Assembly (NCBI RefSeq): GCF_017165765.1
Contig: NZ_JAFGZD010000006.1
Location: 278,581-342,580 of the forward strand
Source of the DNA: Pseudomonas capsici
GTDB lineage: Bacteria > Pseudomonadota > Gammaproteobacteria > Pseudomonadales > Pseudomonadaceae
Direction of reading: 5' to 3'
Length of the DNA stretch: 64,000 bases
In this document: piece after piece, positions 52,001 through 60,940 of the stretch
Layout: the number at the start of each line of letters is the position of its first letter
How positions within the stretch are numbered: position 1 is the stretch's first letter
The notes under the pieces: generated by a model
The model's input: only the letters and a program-made list of their open reading frames with translations
Told to the model about the DNA's origin: nothing
The model's database searches: none
Translations under genes and position numbers: made by a program

Positions 52001-54589
52001 TCAGGCTTGTGCAGACTCCAGGAAGTCCTGGGCGAATCGTTGCAACACACCGCCCGCCTCATAGATGGACACTTCTTCGGCAGTATCCAGACGACAGGTC
52101 ACGGGCACTTCCAGACGCTCTCCGTTCTTGCGCTGGATCACCAGCGTCAGGGTTGCCCGAGGCGTGCGCTTGCCGAGCACATCGAAGGTTTCGCTGCCAT
52201 CGATCCCCAGTGTCAGACGGTTGGTGCCTGCCAGGAATTCCAGCGGCAAGACGCCCATGCCCACCAGGTTGGTGCGGTGGATACGCTCGAAGCCCTCGGC
52301 AGCAATGGCTTCGACACCCGCCAGACGCACGCCCTTGGCTGCCCAGTCCCGGGACGAGCCCTGACCGTAGTCGGCACCGGCAATGATGATCAGCGGCTGC
52401 TTGCGTTCCATATAGGTTTCGATGGCTTCCCACATGCGGGTTACCTTGCCTTCCGGCTCGATGCGGGTCAGCGAACCCTTCTTGACCTTGCCATCCACCA
52501 CGGCCATTTCATTGAGCAATTGCGGGTTGGCGAAGGTGGCGCGCTGCGCCGTCAGGTGATCGCCGCGATGGGTCGCATAGGAGTTGAAGTCCTCCTCCGG
52601 CAAGCCCATTTTCGCCAGGTACTCGCCCGCCGCACTGTCGAGCAGAATCGCGTTGGAAGGCGACAAGTGATCGGTGGTGATGTTGTCCGGCAGCACCGCC
52701 AGCGGACGCATGCCCTTGAGGGTGCGCTCACCGGCCAACGCGCCTTCCCAATAAGGCGGACGGCGGATGTAAGTACTCATCGGGCGCCAGTCATACAGCG
52801 GCTCGACTTTCGGACCGTTATCTTCTTCGAGGGCAAACATCGGAATGTAGACCTGTCGGAACTGCTCCGGCTTGACCGAAGCCTTGACCACTGCGTCGAT
52901 TTCCTCGTCGCTCGGCCAGATATCCTTGAGGCGGATTTCCTTGCCGTCGGCAATGCCCAGCACATCGTTTTCGATATCGAAACGGATGGTGCCCGCAATG
53001 GCATAGGCCACCACCAGCGGCGGCGAAGCCAGGAAGGCCTGCCGGGCATAGGGGTGGATGCGTCCGTCGAAGTTGCGATTGCCGGACAACACTGCCGTGG
53101 CATACAGGTCGCGGTCGATGATTTCCTGTTGAATCTCGGGATCCAGCGCGCCAGACATGCCATTGCAGGTAGTACAGGCAAATGCCACGACACCAAAGCC
53201 CAGTCGTTCAAGCTCAGGGGTCAGCCCTGCCTCATCCAGATACAGCGCGACCGCTCTGGAACCGGGCGCCAGCGAGGATTTCACCCAGGGCTTGCGACTC
53301 AGGCCAAGACGATTGGCGTTGCGTGCCAGCAAACCGGCAGCAATCACGTTGCGCGGGTTACTGGTGTTGGTGCAACTGGTGATGGCGGCAATGATCACAG
53401 CGCCATCCGGCATCTGTCCCGGCACTTCCTGCCATGGCCCGGCAATGCCCCTGGCCGCAAGATCCGTGGTTGCGACGCGGGCGTGAGGGTTGGACGGCCC
53501 GGCCATGTTGCGCACCACACTGGACAGATCGAAGCTCAAGACCCGCTCGTATTCGACCCGCTGCAAGCTGTCGGACCACAACCCGGTGTGCCGCGCATAC
53601 AGCTCCACCAGACGCACCTGCTCGTCATCGCGCCCGGTCAGGCGCAGGTAATCGATGGTCTGCTGGTCGATGGAAAACATCGCGGCCGTGGCACCGTACT
53701 CGGGAGCCATGTTGGAGATCGTCGCCCGATCCCCGAGAGTCAGGCTCGTTGCGCCTTCTCCGTAGAACTCCAGATAGGCACCGACCACTTTCTGTTTGCG
53801 CAGGTATTCGGTCAGCGCCAGCACCACGTCAGTGGCGGTAATACCGGGCTCGCGACGCCCGGTCAGCTCGACGCCGACGATATCCGGCAGGCGCATCCAG
53901 GAAGCGCGTCCGAGCATGACGTTCTCGGCTTCCAGACCACCCACGCCAATCGCGATTACACCCAACGCATCCACATGGGGCGTATGGCTGTCAGTGCCCA
54001 CCAGCGTATCCGGGAAAGCCACGCCTTCACGCACCTGCACCACCGGCGACATTTTCTCCAGATTGATCTGATGCATGATGCCGTTGCCCGGCGGGATCAC
54101 TTCGACATTCTTGAAAGCCTTTTTGGTCCAGTCGATAAAGTGAAAACGGTCTTCGTTGCGACGATCTTCGATGGCCCGGTTCTTCTCGAACGCCTGCGGG
54201 TCATAGCCACCACATTCCACCGCCAGCGAGTGGTCGACGATCAGTTGTACCGGCACCACCGGATTGACCAGCGCCGGGTCGCCGCCCTGGGAGGCAATGG
54301 CATCGCGCAGGCCAGCCAGATCCACCAGCGCGGTCTGGCCCAGAATGTCATGGCACACCACCCGCGCCGGAAACCACGGAAAATCCAGGTCGCGCCTGCG
54401 TTCCACAAGCTGGCTCAGGGAAGCCTTGAGCATGGCCGGATCACAGCGACGCACCAGGTTTTCGGCCAGCACCCGCGAGGTGTAAGGCAACAGATCGTAG
54501 GCACCCGGGCTGATGGCCTCGATTGCCTCGCGGGCGTCGAAGTAATCCAGCGAGGTTCCGGGAAGCGGCTTGCGGTATTCAGTGTTCAT
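52001..54589 (-). CDS. acnD: Fe/S-dependent 2-methylisocitrate dehydratase AcnD
   Basis: An 862-residue aconitase-family enzyme dehydrating 2-methylcitrate to 2-methylaconitate. Cluster cysteines are visible in ITSCTNTSNP (near residue 400) and FACTTCNGMSG (near 470). The swivel domain has GADYGQGSSRDWAAKG near 730. It replaces PrpD, which is absent here, as expected where PrpF is present. It follows prpC by 67 bases that contain an inverted repeat. Confidence 0.94.
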   Translation of the reverse strand: MNTEYRKPLPGTSLDYFDAREAIEAISPGAYDLLPYTSRVLAENLVRRCDPAMLKASLSQLVERRRDLDFPWFPARVVCHDILGQTALVDLAGLRDAIASQGGDPALVNPVVPVQLIVDHSLAVECGGYDPQAFEKNRAIEDRRNEDRFHFIDWTKKAFKNVEVIPPGNGIMHQINLEKMSPVVQVREGVAFPDTLVGTDSHTPHVDALGVIAIGVGGLEAENVMLGRASWMRLPDIVGVELTGRREPGITATDVVLALTEYLRKQKVVGAYLEFYGEGATSLTLGDRATISNMAPEYGATAAMFSIDQQTIDYLRLTGRDDEQVRLVELYARHTGLWSDSLQRVEYERVLSFDLSSVVRNMAGPSNPHARVATTDLAARGIAGPWQEVPGQMPDGAVIIAAITSCTNTSNPRNVIAAGLLARNANRLGLSRKPWVKSSLAPGSRAVALYLDEAGLTPELERLGFGVVAFACTTCNGMSGALDPEIQQEIIDRDLYATAVLSGNRNFDGRIHPYARQAFLASPPLVVAYAIAGTIRFDIENDVLGIADGKEIRLKDIWPSDEEIDAVVKASVKPEQFRQVYIPMFALEEDNGPKVEPLYDWRPMSTYIRRPPYWEGALAGERTLKGMRPLAVLPDNITTDHLSPSNAILLDSAAGEYLAKMGLPEEDFNSYATHRGDHLTAQRATFANPQLLNEMAVVDGKVKKGSLTRIEPEGKVTRMWEAIETYMERKQPLIIIAGADYGQGSSRDWAAKGVRLAGVEAIAAEGFERIHRTNLVGMGVLPLEFLAGTNRLTLGIDGSETFDVLGKRTPRATLTLVIQRKNGERLEVPVTCRLDTAEEVSIYEAGGVLQRFAQDFLESAQA

Positions 54590-54620
54590 GGCACGGGGAC
54601 TCGATCACGGAGTTGGGAGT

Positions 54621-54657
54621 AGAGAGGGGAGCTCATGGGTGGCTCCCCTTCTCTTTT
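54621..54657. other. Inverted repeat between prpC and acnD
   Basis: A stem of roughly 11-12 bp (arms AGAGAGGGGAGC and, after a 9-base loop, GCTCCCCTTCTCT with one extra base). On the coding strand no T run follows, so it is more likely an mRNA processing or stability element than a terminator. Confidence 0.5.
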
Positions 54658-55784
54658 CAGCGCTGTTCGATGGGCACGAAGGTACGCTGTTCGACGCCGA
54701 CATATTCGGCGCTCGGGCGGATGATGCGGTTATTGGAGCGCTGCTCGAAAACATGAGCGGCCCAGCCGGTCAGGCGCGAACAGACGAAAATCGGCGTGAA
54801 CAGCTTGGTGGGAATCCCCATGAAGTGATACGCCGAAGCATGGTAGAAGTCGGCATTGGGAAACAGCTTCTTCTGCTCCCACATGGTCTTGTCGATGGCT
54901 TCGGACACCGGGAACAGCACCATATCGCCGACTTCGTCCGCAAGCTTCTTCGACCAGCCCTTGATGACCTCGTTGCGCGGGTCGGACTCTTTGTAGATCG
55001 CATGGCCGAAGCCCATGATCTTTTCCTTGCGCTCCAGCATGCCGAGCGTGCCCTTGGTGGCCTCTTCGGCCGACGCAAAGCGCTGGATCATTTCCATGGC
55101 CGCTTCGTTGGCACCGCCGTGCAGCGGGCCGCGCAAGGTGCCGATGGCTGCCGTGATGCAGGAGTACAGGTCAGACAGGGTCGAGGCACAGACCCGTGCG
55201 GTAAAGGTCGACGCGTTGAATTCGTGCTCGGCGTAGAGAATCAGCGAAACATCCATGACCTTGCGATGCAGTTCGCTGGGCGACTTGTCGAGCAGCAGAT
55301 GCAGGAAGTGGCCGCCGATGGAGGTTTCATCGGTCACGCAATCGATGCGTTTGCCGTCATGGGAGAAGCGATACCAGTAACACATGATGGCCGGAAACGC
55401 CGCCAGCAGACGGTCGGTGGCATCGCGCTGCTGCTCGAAGCTCAGTTCGGGCTCAAGGGTGCCGAGCATCGAGGCACCGGTACGCATGACATCCATCGGA
55501 TGGGTATCGGCCGGAATGCGCTCCAGCACTTCTTTCAGTGCCTGTGGCAGATCACGCAGGCTCTTGAGACGATCCTGATAGGCCGTCAACTGGGCCTGGG
55601 TCGGCAATTCGCCGTAGAGCAGCAGATAGGCGACTTCTTCAAAACGGGCCTCGGCAGCCAGTTCGCGCACGTCATAGCCGCGGTAGGTCAGGCCCGCACC
55701 CGCGAGACCGACAGTGGACAGGGCAGTCTGGCCGGCAACCTGACCCCGCAGGCCCGCACCGCTCAATACTTTTGCTTCAGCCAT
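54657..55784 (-). CDS. prpC: 2-methylcitrate synthase
   Basis: PrpC condenses propionyl-CoA with oxaloacetate. The 375-residue citrate-synthase-family protein shows catalytic His in GPLHGGANEAAME near residue 224 and in MGFGHAIYK near 263, and the start AEAKVLSGAGLRGQVAG of bacterial methylcitrate synthases. ATG 55784 is used; the open frame upstream runs through a REP element and is rejected. It is followed by acnD in the operon. Confidence 0.95.
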   Translation of the reverse strand: MAEAKVLSGAGLRGQVAGQTALSTVGLAGAGLTYRGYDVRELAAEARFEEVAYLLLYGELPTQAQLTAYQDRLKSLRDLPQALKEVLERIPADTHPMDVMRTGASMLGTLEPELSFEQQRDATDRLLAAFPAIMCYWYRFSHDGKRIDCVTDETSIGGHFLHLLLDKSPSELHRKVMDVSLILYAEHEFNASTFTARVCASTLSDLYSCITAAIGTLRGPLHGGANEAAMEMIQRFASAEEATKGTLGMLERKEKIMGFGHAIYKESDPRNEVIKGWSKKLADEVGDMVLFPVSEAIDKTMWEQKKLFPNADFYHASAYHFMGIPTKLFTPIFVCSRLTGWAAHVFEQRSNNRIIRPSAEYVGVEQRTFVPIEQR

Positions 55785-55865
55785 TGCATTCTCCAGTTCT
55801 TGAAATTGTCGGGAATTGGCGATTCGTTTTTTTCGCGAATGAATCCTGCACACATAGATCGACAC

Positions 55866-55958
55866 TTGTGGGAGGCAGCTTGCTGGCGAAAGGGCCAGTA
55901 AAAACGGCACATACACTAGATTTCATTCACGCTGTCGCCAGCAAGCTGCCTCCCACAA
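55866..55958. repeat. REP inverted pair (BIME) between prpB and prpC
   Basis: Two arms of about 24 bp containing GTGGGAGGCAGCTTGCTGGC and complement, near-perfect, with a spacer of about 44 bases. Located inside the prp operon, where it may lower or stabilise the downstream part of the message. Confidence 0.88.
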
Positions 55959-55968
55959 AGTGTGCAGG

Positions 55969-56862
55969 TCACCCCTTCTTCTGCGCAAACAGCGCATCGA
56001 GCTTCTGCTCGAAGGTGTGATAGTCGATGGCGTCATACAGCTCCATGCGCGTCTGCATGGTGTCGATCACATTCTTTTGCGTACCATCGCGGCGAATCGC
56101 GCCATAGACGTTTTCCGCCGCCTTGTTCATGGCGCGGAATGCAGATAGAGGATAGAGCACCAGCGAAACGTCGGCGGCGCGCAGCTCGTCCACCGTGAAC
56201 AGTGGCGTTGCACCGAATTCGGTGATGTTGGCCAGGATCGGCACGCCTGCACGGTTGGCAAACTGCTTGTACATGCTCAGTTCGGTAATGGCTTCGGGAA
56301 AGATCATGTCGGCACCGGCTTCGATACAGGCCGCTGCCCGCTCCAGCGCCGACTCCAGCCCCTCGACCGCCAGGGCATCGGTACGCGCCATGATCACGAA
56401 ACTGCTATCGGTTCGCGCATCCACTGCCGCCTTGATACGGTCGACCATTTCCTGCTGCGAGACGATTTCCTTGTTGGGACGATGCCCGCACCGCTTGGCA
56501 CCGACCTGATCCTCGATATGGATGGCTCCCGCGCCCGCCTTGATCATCGACCTGACCGTGCGCGCCACGTTGAACGCCGAAGAACCGAAACCGGTGTCCA
56601 CATCCACCAGCAGTGGCAGGTCGCAGACATCGGTAATGCGCCGCACATCCGTCAGCACATCATCCAGCCCGGTAATGCCCAGGTCAGGAATACCCAGGGA
56701 ACCAGCCGCCACGCCGCCGCCCGACAGATAAATCGCCTTGAACCCGGCGCGTTTGGCCAGCAAGGCATGATTGGCGTTGATCGCTCCTACCACTTGCAAA
56801 GGCTGCTCGCTGGCCACCGCATCACGGAAACGCTGGCCGGGAGTTTTATTGTCGTGACTCAT
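55969..56862 (-). CDS. prpB: 2-methylisocitrate lyase
   Basis: PrpB splits 2-methylisocitrate to pyruvate and succinate, closing the methylcitrate cycle. The 297-residue isocitrate-lyase-family protein has DVDTGFG (metal site, near residue 87), the catalytic KRCGH motif near 124 and IMARTDA near 160. It overlaps the prpR stop by 4 bases (ATGA) and leads into prpC after a REP element. Confidence 0.95.
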   Translation of the reverse strand: MSHDNKTPGQRFRDAVASEQPLQVVGAINANHALLAKRAGFKAIYLSGGGVAAGSLGIPDLGITGLDDVLTDVRRITDVCDLPLLVDVDTGFGSSAFNVARTVRSMIKAGAGAIHIEDQVGAKRCGHRPNKEIVSQQEMVDRIKAAVDARTDSSFVIMARTDALAVEGLESALERAAACIEAGADMIFPEAITELSMYKQFANRAGVPILANITEFGATPLFTVDELRAADVSLVLYPLSAFRAMNKAAENVYGAIRRDGTQKNVIDTMQTRMELYDAIDYHTFEQKLDALFAQKKG

Positions 56863-57566
56863 TTCTCACCTCGGTCGGGAGCCGCCTGGTAATGGCGCTC
56901 GATGTTGCGTCTGGAAGCGCCGATATGGCGGCGCATCAATAATTCGGCCAGTTCACCATCGCGATCGGCGATGGCGTCCAGGATGCGATGGTGTTCGGCA
57001 AAGGCCTGGCGCGGACGATTGGGTGTGGTAGAGAACTGGATGCGATACATGCGCACCAGTTGATACAGCTCACCGCAGAGCATCTGGCTCAGGGTCTTGT
57101 TGCCGCTGCCTTGAATGATGCGGTAATGGAAGTCGAAATCGCCTTCCTGCTGGTAGTACCCCAACCCCGCCTGGAAAGCCGCATCGCGCTCATGGGTGTC
57201 CAGCACGCTGCGCAACTCGTCGATCTGCTCGGTGGTCATGCGCTCGGCGGCCAGACGACAGGCCATGCCTTCGAGGGATTCACGGATTTCGTACAGCTCG
57301 ATCATCTCGGCATGGCTGAGCGATACGACGCGCGCGCCTACATGGGGAACCCGCACCAGCAATCGCTGACCTTCCAGGCGGTGGATGGCCTCACGTAGCG
57401 GCCCGCGACTGATGCCGTAGGTGCGTGCCAGTTCCGGTTCGGAAATCTTGCTGCCAGGTGCGATCTCGCCCTTGACGATGGCTGCCTGAATGCGCCGGAA
57501 GACGTTTTCGGAAAGGGTTTCCGAATCCTCGGTAGCAACTGCGGAAGTCTCGACTGCGTCCGACAT
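56859..57566 (-). CDS. prpR: GntR/FadR-family regulator of the prp operon
   Basis: A 235-residue GntR-family repressor with an N-terminal winged HTH (about 20-88; [20 protein letters not shown]) and an FCD effector domain (about 95-220) with the metal-site pattern ending [10 protein letters not shown]. The position as first gene of prpR-prpB-prpC-acnD-prpF, with coupled translation into prpB, supports autoregulated control by a methylcitrate-cycle intermediate. ATG 57566 has AAGG upstream. Two TTGTCGACA-type operators lie in and just above its start region. It is not related to the sigma-54 PrpR of enterics. Confidence 0.9.
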   Translation of the reverse strand: MSDAVETSAVATEDSETLSENVFRRIQAAIVKGEIAPGSKISEPELARTYGISRGPLREAIHRLEGQRLLVRVPHVGARVVSLSHAEMIELYEIRESLEGMACRLAAERMTTEQIDELRSVLDTHERDAAFQAGLGYYQQEGDFDFHYRIIQGSGNKTLSQMLCGELYQLVRMYRIQFSTTPNRPRQAFAEHHRILDAIADRDGELAELLMRRHIGASRRNIERHYQAAPDRGEK

Positions 57567-57578
57567 ATTGTCGACACC
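57567..57578. promoter_or_regulatory. PrpR operator 1 (start-proximal)
   Basis: ATTGTCGACA followed by CC lies immediately before the prpR start codon. It shares the ATTGTCGACA core with operator 2; centres are about 75 bases apart. Confidence 0.7.
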
Positions 57579-57638
57579 TTTAAAATCCAGTGAGAACAAA
57601 TCTAGTAAATACAGCCTGATTCGTCAAAGACATTCTCA

Positions 57639-57654
57639 GGATTGTCGACAATCC
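57639..57654. promoter_or_regulatory. PrpR operator 2 (perfect palindrome)
   Basis: GGATTGTCGACAATCC is a perfect 16-bp palindrome with the TTGTCGACAA core known or predicted for GntR-type PrpR proteins in Pseudomonas. It is about 73 bases upstream of prpR. Confidence 0.75.
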
Positions 57655-57849
57655 ATTCCAGCAGCGACTATTAACCTTCCCCTGTCACCCCGACGACGGA
57701 CAGGATAACTGGCATCACAAAACCTTCATGCTAGAATGGCGACCGCATCTGCCCAGTGCAGCTATTCAAAGGACACGGCCTGCCAGACACGCCAGGCTGA
57801 AAAACCTGCGCTGCGGCCCTGAAGTTTTCCGCCTGTCGCGCAAGGACCT

Positions 57850-58386
57850 ATGAGACTCGAAACCCTCACCACGTTGCTCTGTCTGCTGTTTCTTCCTGCC
57901 CTGTGCGCTGCCGCCAACAAGACCGTCTACGGCCTGAACGAATACGCCAGACTCATCAACATCGACCTTGAAGTCGCCGCCAAACTCGACACCGGCGCGA
58001 AGACCGCCTCGCTGAGTGCGCGTGATATCAAACACTTCAAACGCAATGGCGAGAACTGGGTTCGCTTCTATCTGGCCATCGACAACAGCCATAAACACCC
58101 CATCGAACAGCCCTTGACGCGTATCAGCCAGATCAAGCGACGGGCCGACGATGTCGACCCGGACGACGAAAAAAAGTACAGCGCGCGGCCAGTGATCAAC
58201 CTCGACATCTGCATGGGTGAAGTTTTACGCACCATAGAAGTGAACTTGACCGACCGAAGTGCTTTCCAATACCCGCTTTTGATTGGCTCCGATGCACTCA
58301 AGCACTTCGATGCGCTGGTCGATCCAAGCCTTAAATTTGTGGCGGGCAAGCCCGCCTGTGCCTCCGTCGTTCAAAACGCAGAGTAA
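57850..58386 (+). CDS. Secreted retropepsin-like aspartic peptidase (DUF785/Zn_protease family)
   Basis: A 178-residue exported protein: signal peptide 1-20 (LFLPALCAA), then a single retropepsin-type domain with the active-site motif LDTGAKTASLSA near residues 46-57 and PLLIGSDAL near 141. Relatives are annotated as 'ATP-dependent zinc protease' (RimB-like), though the motif is that of a dimeric aspartic peptidase. AAGGACC precedes the ATG. It is the first of three co-directional genes with a transglutaminase-7TM protein and an ATP-grasp ligase. Substrate unknown; osmotic-stress roles have been suggested for this family and are not visible here. Confidence 0.8.
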   Translation: MRLETLTTLLCLLFLPALCAAANKTVYGLNEYARLINIDLEVAAKLDTGAKTASLSARDIKHFKRNGENWVRFYLAIDNSHKHPIEQPLTRISQIKRRADDVDPDDEKKYSARPVINLDICMGEVLRTIEVNLTDRSAFQYPLLIGSDALKHFDALVDPSLKFVAGKPACASVVQNAE

Positions 58387-58390
58387 ATAC

Positions 58391-59929
58391 ATGCGCTCTC
58401 TTACCCTTCATCTGAAAATCCTGATCACGCTTCTGGTGACACTCGGCATCGCGATCACGGCTTATCAGATTGTCATTCTCGGCATCCCGCTGACCGAGGA
58501 CGAGACCGATGACCTGTGGAACATCGACGCCAAGGTGGAATTCCAGGCCAACAGCAAGGAATCGATCAAGATCCAGATGTTCGTCCCGCCCTTGACCACG
58601 GACTACATCAGCCTCAACGAAAGCTTCATCTCCAACAATTACGGCGTCAGCGTCAACCGCGTCGATGGCAATCGCAAGGTGACCTGGTCTTCGCGACGCG
58701 CCAATGGCAACCAGACACTGTATTACCGACTGGTGCTGACCAAGCGCTACGGTGCAGACAAACCCAAGAGCAAAGGCCCGATCTTTCGCGACAGCATTGC
58801 GGTAGAAGGTGCCGAGAAGATCGCTGCCGAAGCCTTGCTCGCCCCGATTCGCCGCCACTCCGCCGATGTCGAAACCTTCATCAGCGAAGCCATCAAGCGC
58901 GTCAACAACCTCAAGGACGATAACGCCAAGCTGCTGCTGGCCGGCGACACCTCGGCGCTCAAGAAAGCCCAGATAACCGAGCTGCTGCTGTCCATGGCTC
59001 ACGTGCCGATGGAAAAGGTCCACACTATCCGCCTGATCGCCGACCAGCCACAGACCCCGGAACTGTGGCTGCGCAGCTTCAACGGCAAGGAATGGCTGTA
59101 TTTCAACCCGGACACCGGCGAAGCCGGGCTGCCGGATGACCGGCTGCTGTGGTGGACGGGCGACGAGAACCTGATCAGCATCGATGGCGGCAGAAAGGCC
59201 ACAGTGACGTTCAGCCTCAACAACAGCGAAATGAACGCCATGCGGCTGGCCAAGCTGACCGACGAAAACACCGACAGCGACTTCCTGTCCTACTCGCTGT
59301 ACGGCCTGCCCCTGCAAACCCAGCAGACGTTCATGATCATGGTGATGATCCCGATTGGCGTGCTGGTGATCCTGATCCTGCGCAATCTGGTCGGGCTGCA
59401 GACCCTGGGCACCTTCACTCCGGTACTGATCGCCCTCGCCTTCAGGGAAACCCAGCTGGGCTTCGGCATCGCGTTGTTTACCGTGATCACGGCACTGGGC
59501 CTGTCGCTTCGCTCCTACCTCGAACACCTGAAACTGCAGATGCTGCCGCGCCTGTCGGTGGTGCTGACCTTTGTCGTGGTGCTGATCGCGGCCATCAGTC
59601 TGTTCAGCCACAAACTGGGCCTGGAACGCGGCCTGTCGGTGGCACTGTTCCCGATGGTGATTCTGACCATGACCATCGAGCGGCTGTCGATCACCTGGGA
59701 AGAACGCGGTGGCGGCCATGCCATGAAAGTAGCCATCGGCACCCTGTTCGCGGCCTCTCTGGCGCACCTGATCATGACCGTGCCGGAGCTGACATACTTT
59801 GTGTTCACCTTCCCGGCAGTGCTGCTGATTCTGGTCGGCTTCATGCTGGCAATGGGCAGATACCGTGGCTATCGCCTGACCGAGCTGCTGCGCTTCAAGG
59901 CCTTTCTCAAGGCAGAAGACGCCAAATGA
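58391..59929 (+). CDS. Inactive-transglutaminase domain fused to seven-TM membrane domain
   Basis: A 512-residue inner-membrane protein. One N-terminal helix (about 5-28) is followed by a large extracytoplasmic region (about 30-300) of the transglutaminase-like type without an evident Cys-His-Asp triad. About seven transmembrane helices (about 313-495) follow, with FMIMVMIPIGVLVILILRNL at the start. A cytoplasmic basic tail (RYRGYRLTELLRFK) ends it. The architecture matches the 7TM_transglut family that occurs with retropepsin and ATP-grasp partners. It starts 4 bases after the peptidase gene and overlaps the ligase gene by 4 bases. Confidence 0.84.
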   Translation: MRSLTLHLKILITLLVTLGIAITAYQIVILGIPLTEDETDDLWNIDAKVEFQANSKESIKIQMFVPPLTTDYISLNESFISNNYGVSVNRVDGNRKVTWSSRRANGNQTLYYRLVLTKRYGADKPKSKGPIFRDSIAVEGAEKIAAEALLAPIRRHSADVETFISEAIKRVNNLKDDNAKLLLAGDTSALKKAQITELLLSMAHVPMEKVHTIRLIADQPQTPELWLRSFNGKEWLYFNPDTGEAGLPDDRLLWWTGDENLISIDGGRKATVTFSLNNSEMNAMRLAKLTDENTDSDFLSYSLYGLPLQTQQTFMIMVMIPIGVLVILILRNLVGLQTLGTFTPVLIALAFRETQLGFGIALFTVITALGLSLRSYLEHLKLQMLPRLSVVLTFVVVLIAAISLFSHKLGLERGLSVALFPMVILTMTIERLSITWEERGGGHAMKVAIGTLFAASLAHLIMTVPELTYFVFTFPAVLLILVGFMLAMGRYRGYRLTELLRFKAFLKAEDAK

Positions 59930-60897
59930 TCGGTCTATGGAAAACCTGGAAGGCCCTGGAAGCCAAGGGCATCATGGGCATCAACCGGCGTAACGCCGAT
60001 TATGTGCTCAAGTACAACAAGCGCAGCCTGTACCCGATTGTCGATGACAAGATCATCACCAAGGAACGGGCCATACAGGCTGGCATCCAGGTGCCGGAAA
60101 TGTATGGTGTGATTTCCACGGAGAAGGAAATCGACCGGCTCGACGACATACTCGGCAGGCATACCGATTTCGTCATCAAACCCGCGCAAGGTGCGGGCGG
60201 CGACGGAATTCTGGTGGTTGCCGATCGTTTCGAGGGGCATTACAAGACCGTTTCCGGGCGCATCATCAGTCACTCGGATATCGAACATCAGGTGTCCAGC
60301 ATCCTGACCGGGCTTTATTCCCTGGGCGGGCATCGCGACCGCGCCCTGATCGAGTACCGGGTCATCCCGGACCAGATCTTCAAGAGCATCAGCTACGAAG
60401 GCGTGCCCGATATCCGCATTATCGTACTGATGGGCTATCCGGTCATGGCCATGCTGCGCCTGCCGACCCGCCAGTCCGGCGGCAAGGCCAACCTGCATCA
60501 GGGTGCCATCGGTGTCGGTGTAGGCCTGGCCAGCGGTGTGACCCTCGAAGGCACCTGGCTCAACAACATCATCAACAAGCACCCCGACACCGCCAATGCC
60601 GTGGACGGTGTGCAGCTCCCCTATTGGAACGGTTTCATGAAGCTCGCCGCCGAGTGCTACGAGCTGTGTGGCCTGGGCTATATCGGCGTCGATATGGTCC
60701 TGGACCAGGAAAAAGGCCCGCTGATCCTGGAACTCAACGCACGTCCCGGCCTGAACATCCAGATCGCCAACAACTGCGGGTTGACTCACCGGACCCAGGC
60801 CGTCGAGGAGCATCTGGAAGAGCTGTCCCGCAAAGGCGTCAAGGAGACGCCTGAGCAGCGGGTGGAGTTTGTGCAGGAGAGGTTTGGGCATTCCTAG
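59926..60897 (+). CDS. ATP-grasp protein, alpha-L-glutamate-ligase-like (RimK relative)
   Basis: A 323-residue cytoplasmic ATP-grasp enzyme. FVIKPAQGAGGDGILV near residues 78-93 is the nucleotide-binding lid and LILELNARPGLNIQIANN near 260-277 is the C-terminal metal/ATP site, so catalysis is plausible. Family members should form a carboxylate-amine bond; the substrates are unknown. It completes a three-gene unit with ATGA coupling to the 7TM gene. Only 43 bases separate its stop from the stop of the convergent RHS gene. Confidence 0.86.
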   Translation: MIGLWKTWKALEAKGIMGINRRNADYVLKYNKRSLYPIVDDKIITKERAIQAGIQVPEMYGVISTEKEIDRLDDILGRHTDFVIKPAQGAGGDGILVVADRFEGHYKTVSGRIISHSDIEHQVSSILTGLYSLGGHRDRALIEYRVIPDQIFKSISYEGVPDIRIIVLMGYPVMAMLRLPTRQSGGKANLHQGAIGVGVGLASGVTLEGTWLNNIINKHPDTANAVDGVQLPYWNGFMKLAAECYELCGLGYIGVDMVLDQEKGPLILELNARPGLNIQIANNCGLTHRTQAVEEHLEELSRKGVKETPEQRVEFVQERFGHS

Positions 60898-60940
60898 GAA
60901 GGCATCACGAGTAATCCAAAAAGGTTACGGGAAGGATCGC

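Noticed and set aside
50663..54622. A very long open frame (about 1319 codons) on the plus strand opposite prpF and acnD
   Set aside because: It is antisense to two well-recognised enzymes, has no family motifs and arises from the GC-rich third-position bias of Pseudomonas genes.
58331..59767. A 478-codon frame opposite the transglutaminase-7TM gene
   Set aside because: Antisense shadow rich in Gln, His and Asp; no ribosome site or motif.
60898..60940. A hidden immunity gene between the ATP-grasp and RHS genes
   Set aside because: Only 43 bases lie between the two stop codons, too short for any immunity protein.
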